Shown piece by piece: positions 28,824-37,138 of a stretch of 64,000 bases of DNA. Source of the DNA: AP-15 sp963832875. Lineage in GTDB: Bacteria; Pseudomonadota; Alphaproteobacteria; ATCC43930; CGMCC-115725. Location of the stretch: assembly GCA_963832875.1 (NCBI GenBank), contig CAWHWB010000003.1, forward strand, positions 620,001-684,000. The letters run 5' to 3'. The notes under the pieces were generated by a model. That model searched no databases. It worked only from the letters and a program-made list of their open reading frames with translations, and was not told the origin of the DNA. Made by a program: the position numbers and the translations under genes. The first letter of the stretch is position 1, and every line of letters starts with the position of its first letter.

Positions 28824-29017
28824 GTTCGCTCCTGATTGACGCGGGGACCCGAACATCACGGTCCGGCCCGGCAAAACTCGCTGGCGCAGTGCGGGCATGT
28901 CGAGCGGCAAGCGCCGGGCACCGCGCCGTCTTCGATTACACTACCATCCCATGCGGCGGGAAGCGCAATGTTCCGATGTCCCCGCCGGCTGCCCGCCGGA
29001 TCCCGCTGCGCCGCACC

Positions 29018-29449
<432 letters not shown>

Positions 29450-29541
29450 AGCTCAAAAACGCGTTCGGCATCGCTTGTAATTGCTGCTATTAACCGTGGC
29501 GCGCTCCAGGGCGCGAACCCGTAGCAGCAGGGCCGGGTGGG

Positions 29542-29874
29542 ATGCGGGCGGACGGCTGGGTCTATCGGGTCACGCTGGCGCTGTCCGGGATCACCCTGGT
29601 TCTGGTGGTCGTCTATCTGGTGATGTCGCAGCAGAACCGGGCGGTGCAGGCCGAGGTCAATCAGCGCCAGCAGTTCATCAGCCAGAGTATCGAGTTCAGT
29701 CGCATCGATAACGCGCTGATCCAGGCGATCGCCAGCAACGCTGTCAGCGGCAAGGACGACAAGCTGCGTGCCTTGCTGACGCAAAACGGGATCACGATCA
29801 ACCCGGTGACCGGCGCGCCTTTCGAAAAAGCGGCGGCGCCCGTCTCGGCGATGCCGGTTCAACCGGGGAAGTGA
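29542..29874 (+). CDS. Small single-helix membrane protein, function unknown
   Basis: The 110-residue product has one N-terminal membrane helix (about 10-30, VTLALSGITLVLVVVYLVM). A coiled-coil-like stretch (QQNRAVQAEVNQRQQFISQSI) and a polar helical part ending in Pro/Ala-rich sequence follow. I do not recognise a family. It overlaps the next gene by four bases (GTGA), and the pair share a layout. The second half resembles small accessory subunits of membrane complexes, but no complex is encoded nearby. Confidence 0.65.
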   Translation: MRADGWVYRVTLALSGITLVLVVVYLVMSQQNRAVQAEVNQRQQFISQSIEFSRIDNALIQAIASNAVSGKDDKLRALLTQNGITINPVTGAPFEKAAAPVSAMPVQPGK

Positions 29875-30182
29875 CGATGGCGCTCGGTCAAGCGGGCGGG
29901 TGGGATCGAAACGGGCTGTCGGCCCCGCTGGTCCTCGTCATCCTCGCGCTATTCGTGCTGATGGCGTTCGAGACCGGTCAGGCCATTCACGACCACGGGG
30001 CGCTGACCGCGCTAAAAAGTTCGCAGGAACCGACGATGCTGCAAGCGGCCAGGGTACGCCAGCAGCTGCAAACGCTCGCCGGCAAGACCGCGGCGCTGGC
30101 CGCCGGTGGCGACGCCGGCGCCGAGAGCGTCGTCGCGCAGATGAAACGGCAGGGCGTCACCCTATCGGCGCCGAAGAAGTGA
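29871..30182 (+). CDS. Second small single-helix membrane protein, function unknown
   Basis: The 103-residue product has one helix (about 18-36, APLVLVILALFVLMAFETG) and then a helical segment (MLQAARVRQQLQTLAGKTAAL) ending at VTLSAPKK. It resembles its upstream neighbour in architecture (helix then coiled coil) but not in sequence. The start is either GTG 29871, overlapping the upstream stop, or ATG 29877. The family is not recognised. Together they may form a small membrane heterodimer. Confidence 0.6.
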   Translation: MTMALGQAGGWDRNGLSAPLVLVILALFVLMAFETGQAIHDHGALTALKSSQEPTMLQAARVRQQLQTLAGKTAALAAGGDAGAESVVAQMKRQGVTLSAPKK

Positions 30183-30192
30183 TCCCTGCAGG

Positions 30193-31204
30193 TCAGTACA
30201 TCTCGGGCGTGATCACGTTCTGCGGGCGGTTGGTCAAGAGTGCCGCACGCATCGTCTCGGCTGATTTGACGCGGGTGTCGTGCTCCGATTCGGGGGTGAA
30301 CCAGGCGGCGTGCGGGGTGATCACCAAGCGCCCTTCGAGACCGGGCTCGCGCTCGCGGTAGGCGCGCAGGATCGCCGGGACCGGGTCGACCGGCGGCTCA
30401 ACCGGCAAGACGTCGAGACCGGCGGCGGCGATATGGCCGTCGCGCAACAGCGCCAGCAAGGCGTCGAGGTCGATGATCGGCCCACGCGCGGCGTTGACCA
30501 CGACCGCCCCCGGCCGCAGCAAGGCGAGCTGCTCGTGGCCGAGCATCCCTCGGGTCTCGGGGGTCAGCGGGGCGTGGACCGAGAGGGTGTCGGTCTGGCG
30601 CAGCAGTTCTTCGAGAGTCGGGGCGCGGCCGATGCCGAGCGCCAGATCGGCGCCGTTTGGCAGATAGGGATCGTAGAACACCACTCGAAAGCCAAAGGCG
30701 CGAGCGCGCAACGCCACCGCGGTGCCGATGCGACCGAGGCCGAGGATGCCGAAGGTCTGCACGCCGATCCGGCGGATCAGGTTGTTCTTGACCGCACCCC
30801 AAGGGGCCGGCGGGGTCGAGCGCAGCCGCTCGTGATAGAGCACGACGCCTCTGCGTAAGGCCAGCACCAACGCCATCGCATGGTCGGCGACCTCGGTCGT
30901 GCCGTAATCCGGCACGTTGCAGACGAGGATGTTGCGCGCCGCCGCCGCGGGCCGGTCGATTTTGTCGTAGCCAACCCCCATGCGCACGATCGCGCGCAGC
31001 CGCGGAAAGCGGGCGATGTCGGCGGCCGAGACCGCATGGCGCATGATCATCAGCCCGTCGGCCTCGGCGCAATCGGCGGGGTCGAGCTCGGCGAGCGCCC
31101 TCTTGGTGCGCCGGATGATCCGTACCTCGGCGCCGAAGATCTCAGTGTTCGAGGGTCAGATCCGGGATCTGCCGGTCTTCGGGGTAGAGCACGGTGATAG
31201 GCAT
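30193..31204 (-). pseudogene. D-2-hydroxyacid dehydrogenase (C-terminal-binding-protein group), frameshifted near its start
   Basis: From 31050 downward the frame encodes a typical NAD-dependent 2-hydroxyacid dehydrogenase (IVRMGVGYDKIDR, GILGLGRIGTAVALR, the NAARGPIIDLDAL Arg, and ITPHAAWFTPES with the catalytic His). The true start is ATG 31204 with AGGAG nine bases away, but after MPITVLYPEDRQIPDLTLEH the frame stops at 31144. One extra T in CACTGAG breaks it; without it the frame joins EIFGAEVRIIRRTKRALAEL. The total would be about 336 residues. It follows the Gfo/Idh gene in an operon. Confidence 0.85.
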
Positions 31205-31290
31205 GAATTTTCTCCTGCGGTTTCCTTCACCCTGCCCTCTTACCCCCTCGGCGGGGTGGAGAGGATTGTTGGCCTGCGTCAAAAATTCCC

Positions 31291-32304
31291 TCAGCGCCGC
31301 GCGACTTTGACCGGCTGGTGGGTCGCGGCCGAGCGCACGATCGCCTCGAAAGCAGCGACCCCGTGCAGGATCTCGTCGGCGGCGATCGGATAGGGGCGAG
31401 TACCGTTGATTGCCGCGGCGAAGCCTTCCAACTCGGCGGCGAGCGCGTTGAAGCCCTGGTGCTCGATGATCTCGGGCGCTGGCGCCGCATGGCGTCCGAC
31501 CGGCGGCGCGGCTGGGACCGGGGTGAAACGGAACCGGAGGTCCTGCCCCGCCAATTCGACCGCACCCTTGGTGCCGTAGACCGCAAAGCGGTAGGTCGGC
31601 GCGGTGACGAGCGAGCAATAGAGGCTCGCCGACATGCCGTTCGCCATGCCGATCAAGACGCTGGTCGTGTCTTCGAGCGTCGGCATGACCCGGCGCAGGC
31701 TTTTGCAATAGACCTCGTCGATCCGGCCGAACAGATAGATCAGCGCGTCGAGATTGTGCACGCCGGTCGCGGTCATTGCACCCGCCGGCGCCTCCTGCGG
31801 GTCGGCGCGCCAGTAATAGCCCTCGGGCATGAAATGCCCGGCGGGCGAGGCCTGCGCGCTCTCGCAATGCGTCGATAGCCCGAGGCGGCCGTCGTCGATC
31901 CGCGTCTTCAATTCGATCATCGCCGGGTGAAAGCGGCGCGGATAGGCGACCCCCAGGGTCACCCCCGCCCGCGCCACCGCGTCGAGCGCCTTCTCGGCAC
32001 TCGCCACGTCGAGGGTGAACGGCTTCTCCATGAAGACGTGCTTGCCGGCGGCGGCAGTGCGCTCGACTTGCGCCCCGTGCTGGCTGTGCGGTGTCGCGAA
32101 CACCACGGCGTCGATCGCCGGATCCGCGAGGATCCGGTCCAGATCGTCGCAATAGGCGATGCCGTGCTCGGCGCAGAACGGCTCGGCCGTGGTGCGGGTG
32201 CGGCTGTGCCCGGCGGTAAACCGAAATTCGGTGCTCTTGCCGTCGATGGCGTTGACCAGGGTGCGGCCCCAGCGCCCGAGCCCGACGATCGCGGCGCGGA
32301 TCAT
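31291..32304 (-). CDS. Gfo/Idh/MocA-family oxidoreductase
   Basis: The 337-residue protein has the N-terminal Rossmann fold AAIVGLGRWGRTLV and the catalytic EKPF motif (MEKPFTLD, about residue 94). The C-terminal half contains ATGVHNLDALIYLFGRIDEV. Such enzymes oxidise or reduce sugars, inositols and related ketones with NAD(P). It overlaps the AroQ-like gene by four bases at 32301 and precedes the hydroxyacid dehydrogenase, suggesting that the three act on one carbohydrate- or keto-acid-type substrate. Confidence 0.9.
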   Translation of the reverse strand: MIRAAIVGLGRWGRTLVNAIDGKSTEFRFTAGHSRTRTTAEPFCAEHGIAYCDDLDRILADPAIDAVVFATPHSQHGAQVERTAAAGKHVFMEKPFTLDVASAEKALDAVARAGVTLGVAYPRRFHPAMIELKTRIDDGRLGLSTHCESAQASPAGHFMPEGYYWRADPQEAPAGAMTATGVHNLDALIYLFGRIDEVYCKSLRRVMPTLEDTTSVLIGMANGMSASLYCSLVTAPTYRFAVYGTKGAVELAGQDLRFRFTPVPAAPPVGRHAAPAPEIIEHQGFNALAAELEGFAAAINGTRPYPIAADEILHGVAAFEAIVRSAATHQPVKVARR

Positions 32305-32738
32305 TTCCGCGCCGTCAGCATGTCGCGCACGCCGCGCAATGCCACATAGTAGCCGGGCAGCCCGAACCCGGCGACGATGCCGTGGCTGACGCGCGCGGTT
32401 TCCGAGGCCGGGCCACGCCGGATCGGGTTCGAGATGTGGACTTCGATCGTTGGAAATGTCACCTGCGAGATGGCAGCGACCAATGCCGGGTAGCCGCTGC
32501 CGAACGCCGCCGGGTTGAACAAGGCTGCATCAAAGCCCTGGTCGTTGGCCTGGTAGAATTTGTTGACGACCTCGCCTTCGACATTCGAATGAAAGATCTC
32601 GATATCCAGCCCCAATTCGGCGGCATAGCCGCGGATGCGCTCGTCGTATTCCGGCAGCGTCATCGGGCCGAAGATCTCGGTCTGGACCTTGCCGCGCATA
32701 TTCATGCCGGCACCGTGAACGATCAGGATTTTCGCCAT
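32301..32738 (-). CDS. AroQ (type II dehydroquinase)-like protein with altered active site
   Basis: The 145-residue protein has the type II 3-dehydroquinate dehydratase fold: KILIVHGAGMNMRG in place of the usual NGPNLNLLG, then FHSNVEGEV, FNPAAF, PTIEVHISNP and GFGLPGYYVAL. The catalytic loop is changed: the usual Asn of NGPN is Gly, and the Arg and Tyr of RxPxxY are Val and Phe (KVQTEIFG). The histidine of EVHISN stays. True dehydroquinase activity is therefore unlikely. Its ATG has GAGGAC upstream; it heads a three-gene operon. Confidence 0.82.
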   Translation of the reverse strand: MAKILIVHGAGMNMRGKVQTEIFGPMTLPEYDERIRGYAAELGLDIEIFHSNVEGEVVNKFYQANDQGFDAALFNPAAFGSGYPALVAAISQVTFPTIEVHISNPIRRGPASETARVSHGIVAGFGLPGYYVALRGVRDMLTARK

Positions 32739-32878
32739 CGCGCTGTCCTCGAATAGCAGCCAACCGGGTGGTGTGCGGCGATGCTAGCTGACGGGCCGAT
32801 TTTTTGACAAGAGCCGAGGCCGCGCTGCCTAGCCCCCGGGGTTGACAGGCAATGCCCTGATCTTGCACCACTTCGCGC

Positions 32879-33727
32879 ATGGGCTGCAGCAAACTGCTCG
32901 TCATGATCGCGCTGGTGGGGTCGGCGAGCGTCGCGGGTCCGGCCCTAGCGGCGGCGTCATCACCGCGAGCCACCTCGCCGCGGGAGGTTGCAGCACGGGT
33001 CGAGGCGCTGATCCGAAAGAATTCCGGGAATGTCGAAATCGTCACCTTCGCCGATCCTGGACTGGCTCCGGTCAAGGTGGTGCGCGGCGGAAAAGCGTCC
33101 GAGCCGTCACCAATCCCGCGCGGCGCAACTCGACCCGCCGCAGCTGCGATCCCAGTGCGACCGTCAAGCGGCGGCACGCTAGAGATCGTGAGGTTCGCCG
33201 TCCGCGGGGAGCAACCGGTGACCGTGCTGCGCGGCTCGCCGGCAACGGCATTCGGCTCCGATCTACTCGCCGCTCGCGCCAGCGACGCTCTCGACCTCTT
33301 CGGTGCGGCGAACGGCGGCGATCTCGATCGCATAGCCTTTGCCGTCGACGGCGCCGAATCGAGCCATGGCGCCGATCCGGCGATGTGGCGCCGGGAATTC
33401 GAGGGTCCACAGGGGCCGATGCAGGTCTCCGCCGCCGCGGCGGTCGATTTGGGCGGTGGCGACCGGTTCGACCTGATCCAGAACCGCCGGTTGGGGCGCA
33501 GCTATCTGGCGCATCTCTACCGGCGCTACGGTAATTGGCCGGACGCGATCGCGGCCTATAATTGGGGCCCCGGCAATATAGATGCGTGGATCGGCAGCGG
33601 CCGGCCGGCGACCGGGATTCCGCTCGAGGTCGAGCGCTATCGCGACCGGGTGCTGCGGGACGGCGGCATGTCGCCGGAGGGGGTCGGTGCGATTGGCGCG
33701 ACCTCTGGCCCGAACATCGGAAAATAG
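32879..33727 (+). CDS. Secreted lytic transglycosylase (SLT domain)
   Basis: The 282-residue protein has a signal peptide (residues 1-25, PALAAA). A linker with two short strand motifs (NVEIVTFADPGLAPVKVVRGG and TLEIVRFAVRGEQPVTVLRG, near 51-121) is followed by a C-terminal SLT domain. AVDGAESSHGADPAMW contains the catalytic Glu; GPMQVS, YLAHLYRRYGNWPDAIAAYNWGPGNI are typical. It cleaves peptidoglycan glycan strands in the periplasm. The paired repeats in the linker are unusual and may be a binding site. It stands alone. Confidence 0.88.
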   Translation: MGCSKLLVMIALVGSASVAGPALAAASSPRATSPREVAARVEALIRKNSGNVEIVTFADPGLAPVKVVRGGKASEPSPIPRGATRPAAAAIPVRPSSGGTLEIVRFAVRGEQPVTVLRGSPATAFGSDLLAARASDALDLFGAANGGDLDRIAFAVDGAESSHGADPAMWRREFEGPQGPMQVSAAAAVDLGGGDRFDLIQNRRLGRSYLAHLYRRYGNWPDAIAAYNWGPGNIDAWIGSGRPATGIPLEVERYRDRVLRDGGMSPEGVGAIGATSGPNIGK

Positions 33728-33755
33728 GCGCCCGTCGCGCGGACCCGCCTTAAAT

Positions 33756-34568
33756 TTACCGAGCCGCGACCTCGTTGGTCACGACCTTGAACCCGACCAG
33801 GTTGGTCGCGCCAAAGCTGTTGCTGAGCGCCACGTCGGCGGCGTCGCGGCCCCGGCCGATCAGGATGCGGCCGATCCGCGGAATGTTGTGACGTGCATCA
33901 AAGGTATACCACTGCCCGCCGAGATAGGCTTCGAACCAGGCGCTGAAATCCATCGGTGCCGGGTCTGGGGGCACGCCGATGTCACCCAGATAGCCGGTGC
34001 AGTAGCGCGCCGGAATGTTCATGGAGCGGCAGAACGCGACCGCCAGATGGGCAAAGTCGCGGCACACTCCGCGCCGCTCTTCGAACACGCCGAGCGCCGT
34101 CTTGGCCGGGTTCGCGTGCTGATATCCGAAGGTGACATGACCGTGCACGAAGTCGCAGATTGCCTGCACCCGCGCCCAGCCCGGCGGCGTGCCGCCGAAC
34201 AGCGACCATGCGGTGTCGGACAGAAGATCGGTCTCGCAGTACCGGCTGCCGAGCAGATATATCAGGCTGTCCGTTGGCAGATCGGCGACCTCGCACTGAC
34301 CGGCCGACGGCGCGACGATATCGGGTTCGCCGGTGTCGCGTACGATCGCTGCGGTCGACAAGGTTAGCTGACCGGCCGGCGCCACGATCCGGCTGCAGAT
34401 GTTGCCGAAGCTGTCGCGGTACTCGTCGATCGGGATCGCCGGCGTGCTGGCGACCAGGTCCGATCCTGCCAGATCGGCCCCGCGCGAGGGATGCACGCGC
34501 AGCATCAGCAGCATCGCCGTCGGCTGCGGCGAATCGTAAACGAGCTCATAGCCCACACGGATGTTCAT
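33756..34568 (-). CDS. Transglutaminase-like protein with substituted His position
   Basis: The 270-residue protein has the N-terminal bundle-like half and a transglutaminase-like core. The nucleophile is in RRGVCRDFAHLAVAFCRS (about residues 171-188). The usual catalytic His in (D)HAW is Ser here (DFSAWFEAYLGGQW), and the Asp remains in FDARHN. The start is ATG 34568; the longer frame adds unrelated residues. Related bacterial proteins of unknown function share the FDARHN motif, so the His may be supplied from there. It is divergent from a secreted protein gene. Confidence 0.8.
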   Translation of the reverse strand: MNIRVGYELVYDSPQPTAMLLMLRVHPSRGADLAGSDLVASTPAIPIDEYRDSFGNICSRIVAPAGQLTLSTAAIVRDTGEPDIVAPSAGQCEVADLPTDSLIYLLGSRYCETDLLSDTAWSLFGGTPPGWARVQAICDFVHGHVTFGYQHANPAKTALGVFEERRGVCRDFAHLAVAFCRSMNIPARYCTGYLGDIGVPPDPAPMDFSAWFEAYLGGQWYTFDARHNIPRIGRILIGRGRDAADVALSNSFGATNLVGFKVVTNEVAAR

Positions 34569-34826
34569 CAAAAAAATCCAGTTTGCTTGGGCGCCTCGCC
34601 CGCAGGTACCGGTTTCAACGTCGGTCAGGGAGATTCGTCGCCGGGGTGCCGAACACCCGATATGCATGATCGGTGCCAGCGCCCGCATCGCGATCGCTCA
34701 ATTCTTGCCGCCCCCGCCGCGGCCCGGCCCATCGGGGCAGAATTTCACCGCCGCCATGGGCTCGACCGAAAATTCCGCGCGTTTACCCTTCGAAGCGCAT
34801 TTGGCCTCGGCAGCTGGAGCGGCGAC

Positions 34827-35390
34827 ATGAGCAAGCGGAGCATCGCGATCCTACTGGCCCTGCTGCTCTGTCCATCGATTGCAGGGGCGGCCGGCTTCAG
34901 GCCGGTGAGCGTCGCCCCGGCAGTCTTCGGGATCGATGCCGAACTCGGCGGGATTTCGCTCGCGGCAGCCGGGCCGCGGCTGGAGATTTATCCGCTGCCG
35001 GCGACACTGGGACCGCTATTACCGTGCTGGCGATCGGCCCTGCGCGATGCGATGGCCCGCGCCGACATCTTTCGCGGCGGCCCTGGGCAGCCAATCTTTC
35101 TCTCGGTCAAGATCATGGAATTCGCGCTTAACGGGCGTACCCTGACCGTGTTCGCGCGCTATCAGCTGAGCCGGCCGAATTCCTCGATGCCGTATTTTCG
35201 CAGCGGCGTCATGACCGACGCCGGAGCCACCAGCATCGACAACGGGCTCGCCGGTCTCGACGACTCGGACGACGCCACTCGAGATCAACCTCAGATTGAT
35301 CGCGCGATCCGCCGCAACATCGCTGAATTCATCGATCAGCTCGAGGCCTTTACCGCCAGGCAGCAAATCCTGACGGCTCGGGTCGGCTGA
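34827..35390 (+). CDS. Secreted protein of unknown function (DUF2380-like)
   Basis: The 187-residue product has a signal peptide (about residues 1-20, LLALLLCPSIAGAA). A mature part follows with GFRPVSVAPAVFGIDAELGG, LPCWRSALRDAMARADIFRG and YFRSGVMTDAGATSID. It looks like the DUF2380 family, whose function is not known. ATG 34827 is preceded by a GGAG site. It converges with coq7. I assign no function; a periplasmic accessory protein is possible. Confidence 0.65.
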   Translation: MSKRSIAILLALLLCPSIAGAAGFRPVSVAPAVFGIDAELGGISLAAAGPRLEIYPLPATLGPLLPCWRSALRDAMARADIFRGGPGQPIFLSVKIMEFALNGRTLTVFARYQLSRPNSSMPYFRSGVMTDAGATSIDNGLAGLDDSDDATRDQPQIDRAIRRNIAEFIDQLEAFTARQQILTARVG

Positions 35391-35400
35391 GGCCGCGTCC

Positions 35401-35952
35401 TCAAAGCCGGGTCGAGAGCCGGATTGCGAGCCGTGAGCCGGTTTTGACAAAAAGGCTCAGCAGCGCGTAGCCCGGGGTTTCTTCGGCACCCATCGCCAGG
35501 GCCGCGTCGCGATGCGCCAACTCGTCGTCGCGGAACGCGAGGACCGTTTCGCACAACGCCGGGTCGACGTCGGCCAAGCGGTCGGCCTGATCGCGGTAAT
35601 GCTCGTCGATGACCTCTTCGACCGCGACCGTGCAGGCCATCGCTGCGCGCTCGCCGAGCAGTGCGGTCGCGGTGCCGAGCGCATAGCCGGCGACCGACCA
35701 CAGCGGATGCAGCAAGGTCGGCCGCACTCGACGATCCCGCAATAGCGTCTCGAACCGAGAGAGATGACGTTCCTCGGCCTCGGCCATGCGACGGATCTCG
35801 CTGGCCGCGCGGCCCTTCCCGACCACCGCGAGCTGACCCTCGTAGATCCGCGTCGCCCCGTACTCGCCGGCGTGATCGACGCGCAGCATTCGGGTGACTT
35901 CCGCCGCGGCCAGCGGATCCCCGGGCAAGCGGTGCGGCCGCCAGTCGCTCAT
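35401..35952 (-). CDS. coq7: Coq7, demethoxyubiquinone hydroxylase
   Basis: The 183-residue di-iron protein hydroxylates demethoxyubiquinone in ubiquinone synthesis. The ligand pattern of two E..ExxH pairs is visible: RVDHAGEYGATRIYEGQL, AEAEERHLSRFETL, VAVEEVIDEHYRDQ and FRDDELAHRDAAL. Length and N-terminus suit the short alphaproteobacterial form. Its ATG overlaps the dsbB stop (ATGA at 35949-35952), so both are translated together. Confidence 0.96.
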   Translation of the reverse strand: MSDWRPHRLPGDPLAAAEVTRMLRVDHAGEYGATRIYEGQLAVVGKGRAASEIRRMAEAEERHLSRFETLLRDRRVRPTLLHPLWSVAGYALGTATALLGERAAMACTVAVEEVIDEHYRDQADRLADVDPALCETVLAFRDDELAHRDAALAMGAEETPGYALLSLFVKTGSRLAIRLSTRL

Positions 35953-36464
35953 GTGATCCTACGGCCGAACCCGGTCGGCTCTTTGCTGCGCCGCCGCACG
36001 CCGACCGCGAGGCAAATCCCAGTCATGGCCAGCGAGGCGATGAGGTTCCAGCCGGCCAGCGAAACGCCGTACAGCGACCAGGCCGGCTCGTCGCAGCGCA
36101 CCGGCTGTTGGTAAAGGAGCTGCGCCTTCAGCGCCGCGAGCGTGGTCGGCGTGCCAGCCGCGGCGGTGCAGGCGCTGGGGCCGGCAAACCAATGCTTCTC
36201 GACCCCGACGTGATAAAAGGCGAGGGCGGTGCTGACGGCAAAGACCGCGGCGAGCAGCAGCGCCACCCAAGGCAAAGCCGGCCGGCTGGCGACCATCGTC
36301 GCGACGAATGAGATCACGATCGCGACGGCCCACGGCCAGCGCTCCTTGAGGCACAGCTCGCAGGGTGCCAGCCCGCCCCAATATTGCGACACCAGCACGG
36401 CGCCGAGCACTGCTGCACTCGCCACCAGGACAAAGACCGGAAAGGCGCGGGACATCGCTCTCAT
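35949..36464 (-). CDS. dsbB: DsbB, disulfide bond formation protein B
   Basis: The 171-residue protein has four membrane helices and the quinone-reactive CxxC at Cys35-Cys38 in APCELCLKERWPW. The second periplasmic pair is SACTAAA and VRCDEPAW. It re-oxidises DsbA and hands electrons to ubiquinone, which suits the coupling to coq7. The start is ATG 36464 or the internal ATG at 36455, which differ by three residues. No dsbA is nearby. Confidence 0.93.
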   Translation of the reverse strand: MRAMSRAFPVFVLVASAAVLGAVLVSQYWGGLAPCELCLKERWPWAVAIVISFVATMVASRPALPWVALLLAAVFAVSTALAFYHVGVEKHWFAGPSACTAAAGTPTTLAALKAQLLYQQPVRCDEPAWSLYGVSLAGWNLIASLAMTGICLAVGVRRRSKEPTGFGRRIT

Positions 36465-36500
36465 GCCGTTATTTACCAGGCGAGGCCGTGATGCCGAAAC

Positions 36501-37079
36501 TCAAGGCTCGGCGTTGGCATCGATGTCGATCCCGTCATAAAGCTCGGCCATCGCGACCGCAAGATCGACCGAGGCGAGGCGCAGAACGGCGTGCGGCCCA
36601 CGAACGAGGGTCGTGATCCACCGCTCTCCTTCGCGCCGCAAAACCTCGGCATAAATGTTCTCCGAGTCGATCAGCAGAATCTCCTCGACGCTGACGATGC
36701 CGCGGTAGACCGGAACCTTGGTCAGCCGATCGTGCCTCTCGGTTCCCGGCGACAGGATCTCGACGATCAGAATGGGCTTTCTGATTTCCTGGCGGCCCCG
36801 CTCGTTTGGGGTACAGGTCGCAGCGATATCGGCGACGTAATACAAATCCGCTCGATCCGGCCGAATTATGCCCGCCTCGATCTGTGCGTTGCAGGGCCGC
36901 CGGGCGGCAAGGGCGCCGTCGATTCGAGAAGCGAGGCGGGTTGCGAGCATGCGATGCGCCTCGGCGGGCGGCGCCATCGCCAGCGGAAAGCCTTCGACGA
37001 GCTCGTAGCGGGCGTCGGTGCCGTCTTCCCAGCACAGGAAATCCGCGACGTTCATCGGCCCGATCGCCCGCTCGCTCAC
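36501..37079 (-). CDS. Uma2-family (DUF820) restriction-endonuclease-like protein
   Basis: The product starts before MNVADFLCWEDGTDARYELVEG and holds the Uma2 nuclease pattern: Glu in ELVEG, Asp in RADLYYVADI, and the conserved ILIVEILSPGTERHDRLTKVPVYR with ExLSP. The family is widespread in cyanobacteria and proteobacteria as putative nucleases of unknown role. GTG 37079 gives 192 residues; ATG 37055 would shorten it by eight. It is convergent with nothing and ends 60 bases before dsbB's start. Confidence 0.8.
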   Translation of the reverse strand: MSERAIGPMNVADFLCWEDGTDARYELVEGFPLAMAPPAEAHRMLATRLASRIDGALAARRPCNAQIEAGIIRPDRADLYYVADIAATCTPNERGRQEIRKPILIVEILSPGTERHDRLTKVPVYRGIVSVEEILLIDSENIYAEVLRREGERWITTLVRGPHAVLRLASVDLAVAMAELYDGIDIDANAEP

Positions 37080-37138
37080 TTCCGCACTCCGCCGGTAATA
37101 CAGCGACAATATAGCGATGCTCCGCCGGAAAGCCGGGG

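Noticed and set aside
32301..32738. Functional 3-dehydroquinate dehydratase (aroQ)
   Set aside because: The catalytic loop Asn, Arg and Tyr are replaced, so only the fold is conserved.
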